DNA of 64,000 nt from Rickettsiales bacterium (GTDB lineage Bacteria > Pseudomonadota > Alphaproteobacteria > Rickettsiales > SXRF01): NCBI GenBank assembly GCA_041396965.1, contig JAWKXN010000002.1:1-64000 (forward strand). The letters run 5' to 3'. The notes below the pieces were generated by a model. It did no database searches. It worked only from the letters and a program-made list of their open reading frames with translations, and was not told the origin of the DNA. Positions 7,516 to 15,162 of the stretch are shown piece by piece. Made by a program: the position numbers and the translations under genes. Every line of letters starts with the position of its first letter. Position 1 is the stretch's first letter.

Positions 7516-8415
7516 ATGTTTAGCGCTTTTTTGCAAAGCCGCGCGTTGCTCTCGGTAAGTGGAGATGACGCTGTTTCTTTCCTGCAAGGATTAGTAAGTA
7601 ATAACACTAAGCTACTGCTTGAAAATAACGCTATTTATAGCGCTTTACTATCACCTCAAGGGAAATTTCTTCATGATTTTTTTCTAATTCCCTTTAATGG
7701 CAAAATTTTCATTGATGTATCCGCCGAGCGTGCCGAAGATTTATTATCAAAACTAAAAATTTATCGCCTGCGCTCTAAGATTGAGATTAGCAAAGAAGAA
7801 GATTTTTCGGTTGCTGTTTTCTGGAGTGAGGACGGCAAAAATCCTGTAATAACATCTGAAAATGATAGTCAAATAATAAATATTAATAATAGCTTATTTT
7901 ACTTGGATCCCAGAAATAAAATTATGGGAATTAGGTCAATTGGCAAAAAAGAAGAATTTATGAATGATGTTAAAAAAATTCTCACATCTGATGATGAACG
8001 CAAAATAGTTGATGAAGTTGAATATGAACTTTTCCGTATATCGTCGGGAATGATCGGTAGCGAAGATATGATTATTGATAAGAGCCTGTTACTAGAGGCT
8101 GATTTCGAGAAACTACATGGTGTTGATTTTTCCAAAGGCTGCTATATCGGTCAAGAAGTAACAGCTCGCAGCAAATTTCGTGGACATGTAAAAAAAGGAT
8201 TTTATCGTATAACAGCAAACGCTGATTTGCGGCTACCAGCTATTGGAACTCCTATTGTCGCTGGTGAAAACATAATCGGAGAGATAAGAACATCTATTAA
8301 TAATATTGGTATAGCTCTACTCAAAAATGAGCCGTATAAAACAGCGCGCGACAATAATCATCTGTTTTTATGCGATAATATCAAAGTTGCCATAAAGTCA
8401 ATAATCTGGTCGTAA
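7516..8415 (+). CDS. ygfZ: Folate-binding protein YgfZ/Caf17, Fe-S cluster maintenance
   Basis: Members of the YgfZ/IBA57 family are GcvT-like folate-binding proteins needed for activity of some Fe-S enzymes. The 299-residue product has the family signature KGCYIGQEVTAR, with the key cysteine at about residue 209. ATG at 7516, one base after the previous stop and with GGAG 7 nt upstream, is preferred over an in-frame start 39 nt earlier. Confidence 0.92.
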   Translation: MFSAFLQSRALLSVSGDDAVSFLQGLVSNNTKLLLENNAIYSALLSPQGKFLHDFFLIPFNGKIFIDVSAERAEDLLSKLKIYRLRSKIEISKEEDFSVAVFWSEDGKNPVITSENDSQIININNSLFYLDPRNKIMGIRSIGKKEEFMNDVKKILTSDDERKIVDEVEYELFRISSGMIGSEDMIIDKSLLLEADFEKLHGVDFSKGCYIGQEVTARSKFRGHVKKGFYRITANADLRLPAIGTPIVAGENIIGEIRTSINNIGIALLKNEPYKTARDNNHLFLCDNIKVAIKSIIWS

Positions 8416-8446
8416 GGATATTTTACTCTATCTATTTGACTTCATT

Positions 8447-8495
8447 TCCTCAGTTCCCTAACTCCCAAACTCCCCAATTCTATTATCCCCACTTC
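8447..8495. repeat. Degenerate 7-bp tandem repeat tract
   Basis: Between ygfZ and yqgE the + strand can be cut into seven 7-nt units: TCCTCAG, TTCCCTA, ACTCCCA, AACTCCC, CAATTCT, ATTATCC, CCACTTC. The pyrimidine-rich pattern and the shared ACTCCCCAA match a tract inside carA (13546-13601), so this looks like a dispersed heptamer repeat. Confidence 0.5.
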
Positions 8496-8584
8496 CATCG
8501 TTCTTCACGAGTTCCAATTAGATAAAAACATTGTCAATGCTTTTATTAGCTTTTAATTTTCTAAAATTAGACTATATTCTAGGT

Positions 8585-9220
8585 ATGATTAAAAATATAA
8601 AAATAGCTGAGAGCATAGCTGCTCCTTTAACCAGAAATAAAAGCGGTGGTTACGATAAGTCAGCCACTAAGGGTTCTTTGGCTGGAAAATTTCTGGTAGC
8701 CTCACCATCATTACAAGAGTCTTGCTTTACCAGAGCGGTGATTTATATGTGTGTCCATGATGAGTCGGGTGCTATGGGAATCATAGTGAATTACCCGATA
8801 GAAAATATAAAAATAGATGATATTATGGAGCAGGTCGGTCTTAAAACCGATAAAAATTATGGGCTTCCTGTCCATTTTGGTGGTCCCGTTGAGAGCAATC
8901 GTGGCTTTATAGTTCACAGCGATAAACCCGATATAGCGGGTATTATAGCTAAATATGATGGAATAGCGGTGAGCTCCAACATTGATATATTACAAAACAT
9001 AATTGACGATAAAGGTCCTGATAAATGCCTTATCAGTCTTGGCTATGCTGGATGGACTGCCGGACAGCTTGAATCAGAAATGGAAAGTGGTAGTTGGATA
9101 GTGGTATCAGCGACTCAGAACTTACTGTTTGATACTGAAAACGAGATGAAATGGGAGCTGGCGATAGCTTCTCTTGGTTTTGATGTCGGAAATTTTTCTA
9201 ATTCGGTCGGTCACGCCTAA
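8585..9220 (+). CDS. YqgE/AlgH family protein (UPF0301)
   Basis: The product has the YqgE/AlgH signature set: GKFLVASPSLQ, FTRAVIYMCVHDESGAMGIIVN, PVHFGGPVE and GYAGWTAGQLESE. The biochemical role of this conserved family is unsettled. I used ATG at 8585 (211 residues). In-frame upstream starts (TTG 8531, ATG 8537) would add an AT-rich, unconserved N-terminus. An AGG lies very close to the chosen ATG, so the start is uncertain. Confidence 0.88.
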   Translation: MIKNIKIAESIAAPLTRNKSGGYDKSATKGSLAGKFLVASPSLQESCFTRAVIYMCVHDESGAMGIIVNYPIENIKIDDIMEQVGLKTDKNYGLPVHFGGPVESNRGFIVHSDKPDIAGIIAKYDGIAVSSNIDILQNIIDDKGPDKCLISLGYAGWTAGQLESEMESGSWIVVSATQNLLFDTENEMKWELAIASLGFDVGNFSNSVGHA

Positions 9221-9263
9221 AAATTTCAATCTTAGCAATTCTGGTGACATACTTGTAAGGTTT

Positions 9264-11057
9264 CTAAGCGGCACTTTTGAACTGCAATCTAGCTAATCGC
9301 GCGTATAGCTCACTTTTCTTAAGCAACTCATCATGAGTCCCAGTTGCCTCAATCTTACCATCATTCATGAGAATTATTTTATCAGCCTTTATAATAGTTG
9401 ATAAACGATGAGCGATAACAAAAGTTGTACGCTCCTTAATAACCTCATCCAAAGCCTGCTGTATATAATATTCATTTTCTGAGTCAAGAGCACTGGTCGC
9501 CTCATCAAGCAACAATATTTTAGGATTACGAACAATAGCACGCGCTATAGCGATACGCTGTTTTTGTCCGCCAGAAAGCCGTATCCCCTTCTCACCGAGA
9601 TGACTATTAAGTCCTTCCGGCAATTTTTCTAAAAACTCCATAGCGCGTGCCATATGGGCAGCCTTTATTACATCTTCATCACTTGCGTTGATATTGCCGA
9701 TTTTAATATTATCTTTTGCCGTTGCCGAAAAAATAACAGGATCTTGTGGTACTATCCCGATGATTGAACGCAAATTTCTAAGTGATAAATCACGTATATC
9801 CCGACCATTTAAGTTTATTTTTCCTGACTTAGGATCATAAAAACGTAGCATAAGCTGAAAAACTGTGCTTTTACCAGCTCCCGACGCTCCTACCAGCGCG
9901 ATAGTCTGTCCAGCTTTTACATCAAGCGAAAAATCACTAATTGCCGGTTTATCAGTCCGTGTCGGATAGAAAAATTTTACATCACTAAACTCTATATTAG
10001 CTTCTTTAAGCGGTAATAAATCATTGTCACTTTTGTTGTCATAAAAATTTATAGAAGGTGATATATTAAGCAATTCTACCAATCTTTCACCAGCGCCAGC
10101 GGCACGCTGCAAATCAGCTATAACTTCCGAGATAGCTCCAACCGCGCCAGCTACTATGACCGAATAAAAAACAAAAGCGGATAACTGACCACCACTCATA
10201 TCTCCCGATAGAACGTCATGACCACCAAGCCATAACACGGTGGCTATAGCTCCAAAAACCAGCATAATAACTATAGCGGTAAGAAGCGACCTACTACGTA
10301 TGCGCTTACTCGCGGCATCCAACGTATCACCAACAAGGACGGCGAAACGCTCCTTCTCATATTCCTCAAGAGTAAATGACTGGATAGTACGGATGGAATT
10401 TAATGACTCTTCAGCGTGCGCGCTGATATTAGCCACCTTCTCCTGTGATTTATGCCCAAAAAATCTTACTTTCCTGCCAAATACGATAATTGGCACAACA
10501 ACTACCGGAACCATAACCAAAAGATACGCTGCAAGCTTTATACTGGTAATAAGAAGTAAAACAAAACCACCAAAAAATAGTATAGTATTACGCGCGGCCA
10601 CTGATATAGAGCTACCAATCACTACCTGTAGCAAAGTAGTATCAGTGGTAAGCCGTGAAAGCAGCTCTCCGGTTCTGGCTTTCTCAAAATATTCCATATC
10701 CATAGATATTAAATGGCGATAAACATCGTTACGAATGTCAGCTACTACTTTCTCACCTATCCATGAAACCAGAAAAAATCTCGCATAAGACGCTATAGCT
10801 AATAAAAATGTAATAACAAGCAGAATAAAAAATGACCTGTCCAAAAGCTCTACATCACCCTTACTAAGTCCGTTATCAACTAAATATCGCAGCCCGCTAC
10901 CCATCCCCAAAACCGCTGAAGCGGCAAATAATAATGCAAGCAAAGCACCTGCCACTTGCATACGGTATGGTCTTAAATATCTGAGTAAAGGCAGTAAATT
11001 TTTTATGCTACCTTTCGGTCGTTTAAGCAATTCGCTGTTATTTTTACTATTTCTCAC
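9264..11057 (-). CDS. ABC exporter, fused permease and ATPase (MsbA-like)
   Basis: A 597-residue half-transporter. Six membrane helices fill residues about 30-320, followed by an ATPase domain with Walker A GASGAGKS, signature LSGGQKQR, Walker B ILLLDEATSALD and the H-loop in FVIAHRLS. Such proteins form homodimers that export lipids, peptides or drugs. The GTG start lies inside the frataxin gene (11-nt overlap) with AGAGG 9 nt upstream, so translation is probably coupled. Substrate cannot be read from sequence. The link with frataxin recalls Atm1-type exporters, but the permease looks more like the general lipid/multidrug group. Confidence 0.9.
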   Translation of the reverse strand: MRNSKNNSELLKRPKGSIKNLLPLLRYLRPYRMQVAGALLALLFAASAVLGMGSGLRYLVDNGLSKGDVELLDRSFFILLVITFLLAIASYARFFLVSWIGEKVVADIRNDVYRHLISMDMEYFEKARTGELLSRLTTDTTLLQVVIGSSISVAARNTILFFGGFVLLLITSIKLAAYLLVMVPVVVVPIIVFGRKVRFFGHKSQEKVANISAHAEESLNSIRTIQSFTLEEYEKERFAVLVGDTLDAASKRIRSRSLLTAIVIMLVFGAIATVLWLGGHDVLSGDMSGGQLSAFVFYSVIVAGAVGAISEVIADLQRAAGAGERLVELLNISPSINFYDNKSDNDLLPLKEANIEFSDVKFFYPTRTDKPAISDFSLDVKAGQTIALVGASGAGKSTVFQLMLRFYDPKSGKINLNGRDIRDLSLRNLRSIIGIVPQDPVIFSATAKDNIKIGNINASDEDVIKAAHMARAMEFLEKLPEGLNSHLGEKGIRLSGGQKQRIAIARAIVRNPKILLLDEATSALDSENEYYIQQALDEVIKERTTFVIAHRLSTIIKADKIILMNDGKIEATGTHDELLKKSELYARLARLQFKSAA

Positions 11058-11379
11058 CTAATTCAACCTCTATACCAGCGATTTCCTCAAGCTCAGCAGA
11101 TAATGTGGTAAGAAGCTCTTTACCATTTTCTAGCTTCCACTTACTTAAATCATTATTATATGAAAAACGCATACCGCCATTTATGGGCGATGAGAACCAT
11201 ATTTGCTGACTTGCCGAATGCTTATTAATAAGAATTTGCTTTCCCGATTTAAGGGTGATGGTTATCACTCCATCATAATATTCCAGCTCAAGATCACCGT
11301 TACCATCCAAAAACTCAAGCTTTTCAGCTATATTATCCAGTAATTCCGCTGACAAACATTGATATTCACCATCAAGCAT
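11047..11379 (-). CDS. cyaY: Frataxin homologue CyaY
   Basis: Frataxin binds iron and adjusts cysteine desulfurase activity in Fe-S assembly. The 110-residue protein fits the family: an acidic first helix (LLDNIAEKLEFLDG), a beta sheet with GVITITLKSGKQILINKHSASQQIWFSSP, then GGMRFSY and a closing helix. Length is normal. AGGGA lies upstream of the ATG. It overlaps the downstream ABC exporter gene. Confidence 0.88.
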   Translation of the reverse strand: MLDGEYQCLSAELLDNIAEKLEFLDGNGDLELEYYDGVITITLKSGKQILINKHSASQQIWFSSPINGGMRFSYNNDLSKWKLENGKELLTTLSAELEEIAGIEVELGEK

Positions 11380-11640
11380 AGTATTTCCCTGAAATATCTA
11401 TCTACATAATTCAATAAGTATTTATGTTAAACTATTGAATTTTATGTACAATTAAAAACATAATTTATATTTTCGTAGAAAATATCAGTTTTTTAGAAAA
11501 ACACAAGGAATGGCTAAAAAACTTTCTAAAAGTTAGAAAAAATAATAAGTTAATCCTTTTTTTATTAAAAATATATATTATATGTAGCATAGAATCATGT
11601 TATCCTCATCTAGTAAAAAAGGAAAGAATAGGTAATCATT

Positions 11641-12885
11641 ATGATTATGCTTAACGAAAACAGCCACTTATATAATCTGCATGAAATGCATTACGCGGCG
11701 ATCACTCCAATTAACATAATGGCAAACGCGAGCGCGATATTACATAGCCACCCGTTAAGCCCCTTATCTTATACTGGTTACAGCAAGCATGTAGCAGCCG
11801 CTTCTGAGGTTCTTGGTCGGATGACTCAACGTTATCTAAAACCTGAATTTGGTATTAAATACACCAAAATTAACGATAAAAAGGTCGCCATAAAAGAAGA
11901 GGTAATAGCGGAAAAACCTTTTTCCAGATTATTACACTTCAAAAAGCCAGATAAATATAATCAACCCAAACTATTGTTAGTAGCCCCTATGTCCGGTCAT
12001 CACGCTACCTTACTGCGTGGTACGGTGGAGGCAATGCTACCATTCGTTGATGTATACATCACTGATTGGACGGACGCTCGCCATATACCAACATCTTGTG
12101 GTAGTTTTCATCTGGAAGATTATATCTCATATGTAATGGAGTTTATTAAAGTAATCGGAAGGAACACCCATCTTATGGCGGTTTGCCAACCGTCAGTTCC
12201 AGTGCTGGTCGCCGCCTCAGTGATGAATGAGACAAATGATCCTTTCGCTCCAAGCTCAATGACCCTAATTGGTGGACCTATTGATACCAGAGCAAACCCA
12301 ACAAAAGTTAATGAGTCCGCCACTCAAAGACCACTGGCTTGGTTTGAGCAAAATGTAATAACCCGTGTTCCCGCTAATTACAGCGGCTTTATGCGCCGTG
12401 TCTATCCGGGATTCTTACAGCTTACTGGCTTTATGACCCTGAATCTTGATCGCCATATAACCGCCCATAAAGATCTGTATAATCATCTAGTAATTGGTGA
12501 TGGTGACAGCGCTAAGGCTCATAAGAAATTTTATGATGAATATCTGTCGGTAGCGGATCTACCAGCTGAATTCTACCTTGACTCAATTGAGCAAGTATTC
12601 CAGAAGCAACTCCTGCCTAAGGGAGAGTTTGAGTATAAGGGCGAAAAAATAAAACCGGAAAAAATCACTAAAACCGCTCTTCTTACCCTAGAAGGAGAAC
12701 TTGATGATATTTCTGGTGTCGGACAAACTCAAGCCGCGCAAAAATTATGCTCAGCGCTACCAGCGAGTATGCGTAAACATCACCTGCAACCGGGTGTTGG
12801 TCACTACGGTATCTTCAACGGCAGTAAATTCCGTAAGCATATCGTGCCAATAATCGTGGATTTCATCGGCAAACATAATAAATAG
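11641..12885 (+). CDS. phaZ: Intracellular polyhydroxyalkanoate depolymerase
   Basis: PhaZ hydrolyses stored poly-3-hydroxybutyrate granules. The 414-residue product matches the intracellular, cysteine-dependent type: N-terminal YNLHEMHYAAITPINIMA, an alpha/beta-hydrolase core, and the nucleophile box AVCQPSVP with Cys182. A late Asp (LEGELDDISG) and His (GVGHYGIF) complete the triad. AGG lies 9 nt before ATG; a second in-frame ATG is 6 nt later. No PHB synthase is in the window. About 260 AT-rich bases upstream carry no gene. Confidence 0.92.
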   Translation: MIMLNENSHLYNLHEMHYAAITPINIMANASAILHSHPLSPLSYTGYSKHVAAASEVLGRMTQRYLKPEFGIKYTKINDKKVAIKEEVIAEKPFSRLLHFKKPDKYNQPKLLLVAPMSGHHATLLRGTVEAMLPFVDVYITDWTDARHIPTSCGSFHLEDYISYVMEFIKVIGRNTHLMAVCQPSVPVLVAASVMNETNDPFAPSSMTLIGGPIDTRANPTKVNESATQRPLAWFEQNVITRVPANYSGFMRRVYPGFLQLTGFMTLNLDRHITAHKDLYNHLVIGDGDSAKAHKKFYDEYLSVADLPAEFYLDSIEQVFQKQLLPKGEFEYKGEKIKPEKITKTALLTLEGELDDISGVGQTQAAQKLCSALPASMRKHHLQPGVGHYGIFNGSKFRKHIVPIIVDFIGKHNK

Positions 12886-12914
12886 CCTCGCAGTAAACAA
12901 TCAATGCTAACTTC

Positions 12915-12943
12915 TTGACAGGTTATGGTTAGCCTCGTAATAT
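12915..12943 (+). promoter_or_regulatory. Sigma70 promoter of carA
   Basis: TTGACA (12915-12920) and TAATAT (12938-12943) are 17 nt apart. The transcript would start near 12950, about 36 nt before the carA ATG. Arginine or pyrimidine control is usual for carAB, but no known operator was identified. Confidence 0.78.
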
Positions 12944-12985
12944 CGGTTGGATTTACCAAAATTAATATTAAGGTTAACCATATAA

Positions 12986-14164
12986 ATGACCAAAATGCGT
13001 GATTCCGCTAGCCGTGATGCTTGCCTACTTCTTGCCGACGGCACTGTATTTCGTGGTACAGCGGTTGGGGCTGATAAAAAAACCATTGGTGAGATTTGCT
13101 TTAATACCGGAATGGTCGGCTATCAAGAAACTCTAACCGATCCTTCATTCGCTGGACAAATTATAACTTTTACCTTCCCTCATATCGGTAATGTTGGCTG
13201 CAATAATGATGATATTGAGGCTGATAAAGTCTTCGCTAGCGGGTTGGTAATTCGCGAGAATATAACCGAGCCCTCAAATTTCCGCAGTGAGAATAATCTT
13301 AACGATTGGCTAGTAAAAAATGACATAGCCGGTATTTGCGGAGTGGATACTCGTGCCCTCACCCGTCATATTCGTAAGAACGGAGCGCAAAACGCGATGA
13401 TTGTCAGTGGTCAGTGGTCAGTTATCAGTAATCAGATAGAAGAGTTGCAAAAAGAGCTAACACAATATCCACAAATGGAAGGTCTTGATTTAGCTAAAAC
13501 AGTAACGACCAAAAAACCTTATGAATGGACACAAGAAGAATGGGCGCTAACTCCCCAAACCTCAAGCCCTAAACCTCTATCCCCAATCCCTAATTCCTAT
13601 CATGTAATCGCTATAGATTATGGTATGAAACATAACATATTGCGCTGTCTTACCTCACGTGGCTGCAAAGTAACCGTTGTTCCAGCACAAACTGGCGCTA
13701 AGGAAATACTAGCGTACAAGCCAGATGGAATATTTCTTTCCAACGGACCGGGTGATCCAGCGGCGACTAGTGGCTACACCGCTTCGGTCTTACAAGAATT
13801 AATCGCCTCAGAAACACCGATATTTGGTATCTGTTTCGGGCATCAGCTACTCGCTACCGCTCTTGGCGGAAAAACGAGGAAAATGACGCAGGGGCATCGT
13901 GGAGCTAATCATCCAGTAAAAAACCATATTACCGGAGCGGTGGAGATTACCAGCCAGAATCATGGATTCGCGGTACTGGCGGATAGTATGCCTGATGGGG
14001 TAAAAATCACCCACACTTCATTATTTGACGGCAGCGTGGAGGGATTACGGGTGGAAGGAAAACCAATTTTCTCAGTACAATACCACCCTGAATCATCACC
14101 CGGACCACATGACAGTGCGTATTTATTTGATAATTTTATTAATATGATGACGGATAATAGGTAA
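12986..14164 (+). CDS. carA: Carbamoyl-phosphate synthase small subunit
   Basis: CarA hydrolyses glutamine and passes ammonia to CarB for carbamoyl phosphate, the precursor of arginine and pyrimidines. The 392-residue product has the CPSase small-chain domain (about 10-145) and a class I amidotransferase domain with Cys283 (GICFGHQ), His367 and Glu369 (QYHPESSPGP). Two tracts of 7-nt repeats lie in the coding sequence: one near residues 140-150 and one in the linker before YHVIAIDYGMKHNIL (about 188-206). A second in-frame ATG 9 nt after the first is possible. Confidence 0.96.
   Translation: MTKMRDSASRDACLLLADGTVFRGTAVGADKKTIGEICFNTGMVGYQETLTDPSFAGQIITFTFPHIGNVGCNNDDIEADKVFASGLVIRENITEPSNFRSENNLNDWLVKNDIAGICGVDTRALTRHIRKNGAQNAMIVSGQWSVISNQIEELQKELTQYPQMEGLDLAKTVTTKKPYEWTQEEWALTPQTSSPKPLSPIPNSYHVIAIDYGMKHNILRCLTSRGCKVTVVPAQTGAKEILAYKPDGIFLSNGPGDPAATSGYTASVLQELIASETPIFGICFGHQLLATALGGKTRKMTQGHRGANHPVKNHITGAVEITSQNHGFAVLADSMPDGVKITHTSLFDGSVEGLRVEGKPIFSVQYHPESSPGPHDSAYLFDNFINMMTDNR
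13403..13435 (+). repeat. Heptamer repeat inside carA (first)
   Basis: Nearly five 7-nt units, GTCAGTG, GTCAGTG, GTCAGTT, ATCAGTA, ATCAG, read through in frame as VSGQWSVISNQ. Such tracts are common between genes in several bacteria, and it is unusual to see one in a conserved coding sequence. Confidence 0.75.
13546..13601 (+). repeat. Heptamer repeat inside carA (second)
   Basis: Eight degenerate 7-nt units: GCTAACT, CCCCAAA, CCTCAAG, CCCTAAA, CCTCTAT, CCCCAAT, CCCTAAT, TCCTATC. They encode a Pro/Ser-rich linker between the two CarA domains. It shares ACTCCCCAA with the intergenic tract at 8447-8495. Confidence 0.65.
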
Positions 14165-14169
14165 CATCT

Positions 14170-15069
14170 ATGGCAAGTTTTACTTTTCCGGCTGTTTTAC
14201 TCCAGAACAACAAAAAAAGCAACGGCAGGATCCGCATGTATTGTGGAGAACCAAACTATTATAAATCTCCAATATATTATCAAAGACTATGGACTCACAA
14301 TTTTACAAAAACATACATACCAGATAAAATTGTCATTGATCTTCACAAACTGCTTAACTGTTCGTATAAATTAAACAAGAGTTACGAACAACTGCTCATA
14401 CATGCATTAATAAATAAGACCGATCAAAAGAAAGCCATAAAATCCAAAATTGATGAGATTTCAAAGGAAACAATAGTTGATCTTGAACAAATACGTAAGC
14501 TATCAAAAGAAATAGATACCGTAGAAAAATCTGATTCTCCTGAAATTAAACAAATAATAGAAAAACCGCAAACTGAAAGCAAATATTCGCATTTTGGAAT
14601 TAGCTTTTCTATAAGACAAGAAATGTTATTTATTGATAATTTATGCATTAATATATTTAACGGTAAAAATCTCTATAGTGCGCAATTTTATCTTATTTCC
14701 TCTCTACTAATATTAATATCCAGAATTAAATCATCGGAAACAAAGACTGGCGTGGAACAGTACTGTGATAATTTAGGCGAGTATTTATGCTATAATACGG
14801 AGAAACGATTCAGGGAAATAACTTATAGAATAGCTTGCGCCTTAGATGTATACGGCTACTGTCTACCTATTAACGTGGTAAGCTATTTTAACTTTTTCCT
14901 CATACTAGATAAAATAACTATGCACAAAATAATAACCTTAAGCATCGCTCAGTTGAATGAATGGGTGTATCGGAAATATGATAAACCAGCAAAATATGCC
15001 ACTGATCTTTTAACTAAAGAAATGTATAAGGATATAAAAGATAATGTTAAAAATATTCTGGAGAAATAA
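14170..15069 (+). CDS. Unknown 299-aa protein between carA and carB
   Basis: I do not recognise this protein. It is lysine- and isoleucine-rich, with a charged, probably coiled-coil region near residues 85-130 (KKAIKSKIDEISKETIVDLE) and a more hydrophobic helical C-terminal half with several tyrosines. No signal peptide is seen. Its codon use looks more AT-rich than that of carA and carB. AGG lies 8 nt before the ATG, and it starts 5 nt after carA, so it is probably co-transcribed. It may be a transferred gene that settled in the operon. Confidence 0.65.
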   Translation: MASFTFPAVLLQNNKKSNGRIRMYCGEPNYYKSPIYYQRLWTHNFTKTYIPDKIVIDLHKLLNCSYKLNKSYEQLLIHALINKTDQKKAIKSKIDEISKETIVDLEQIRKLSKEIDTVEKSDSPEIKQIIEKPQTESKYSHFGISFSIRQEMLFIDNLCINIFNGKNLYSAQFYLISSLLILISRIKSSETKTGVEQYCDNLGEYLCYNTEKRFREITYRIACALDVYGYCLPINVVSYFNFFLILDKITMHKIITLSIAQLNEWVYRKYDKPAKYATDLLTKEMYKDIKDNVKNILEK

Positions 15070-15162
15070 CAGACCATTTTTAACTTTTGTAACATCTATC
15101 AAATACGTGAATAATAAAAATATTTCTCCCCTACTAAAAACTACAATAAACGAAAAATAAAA

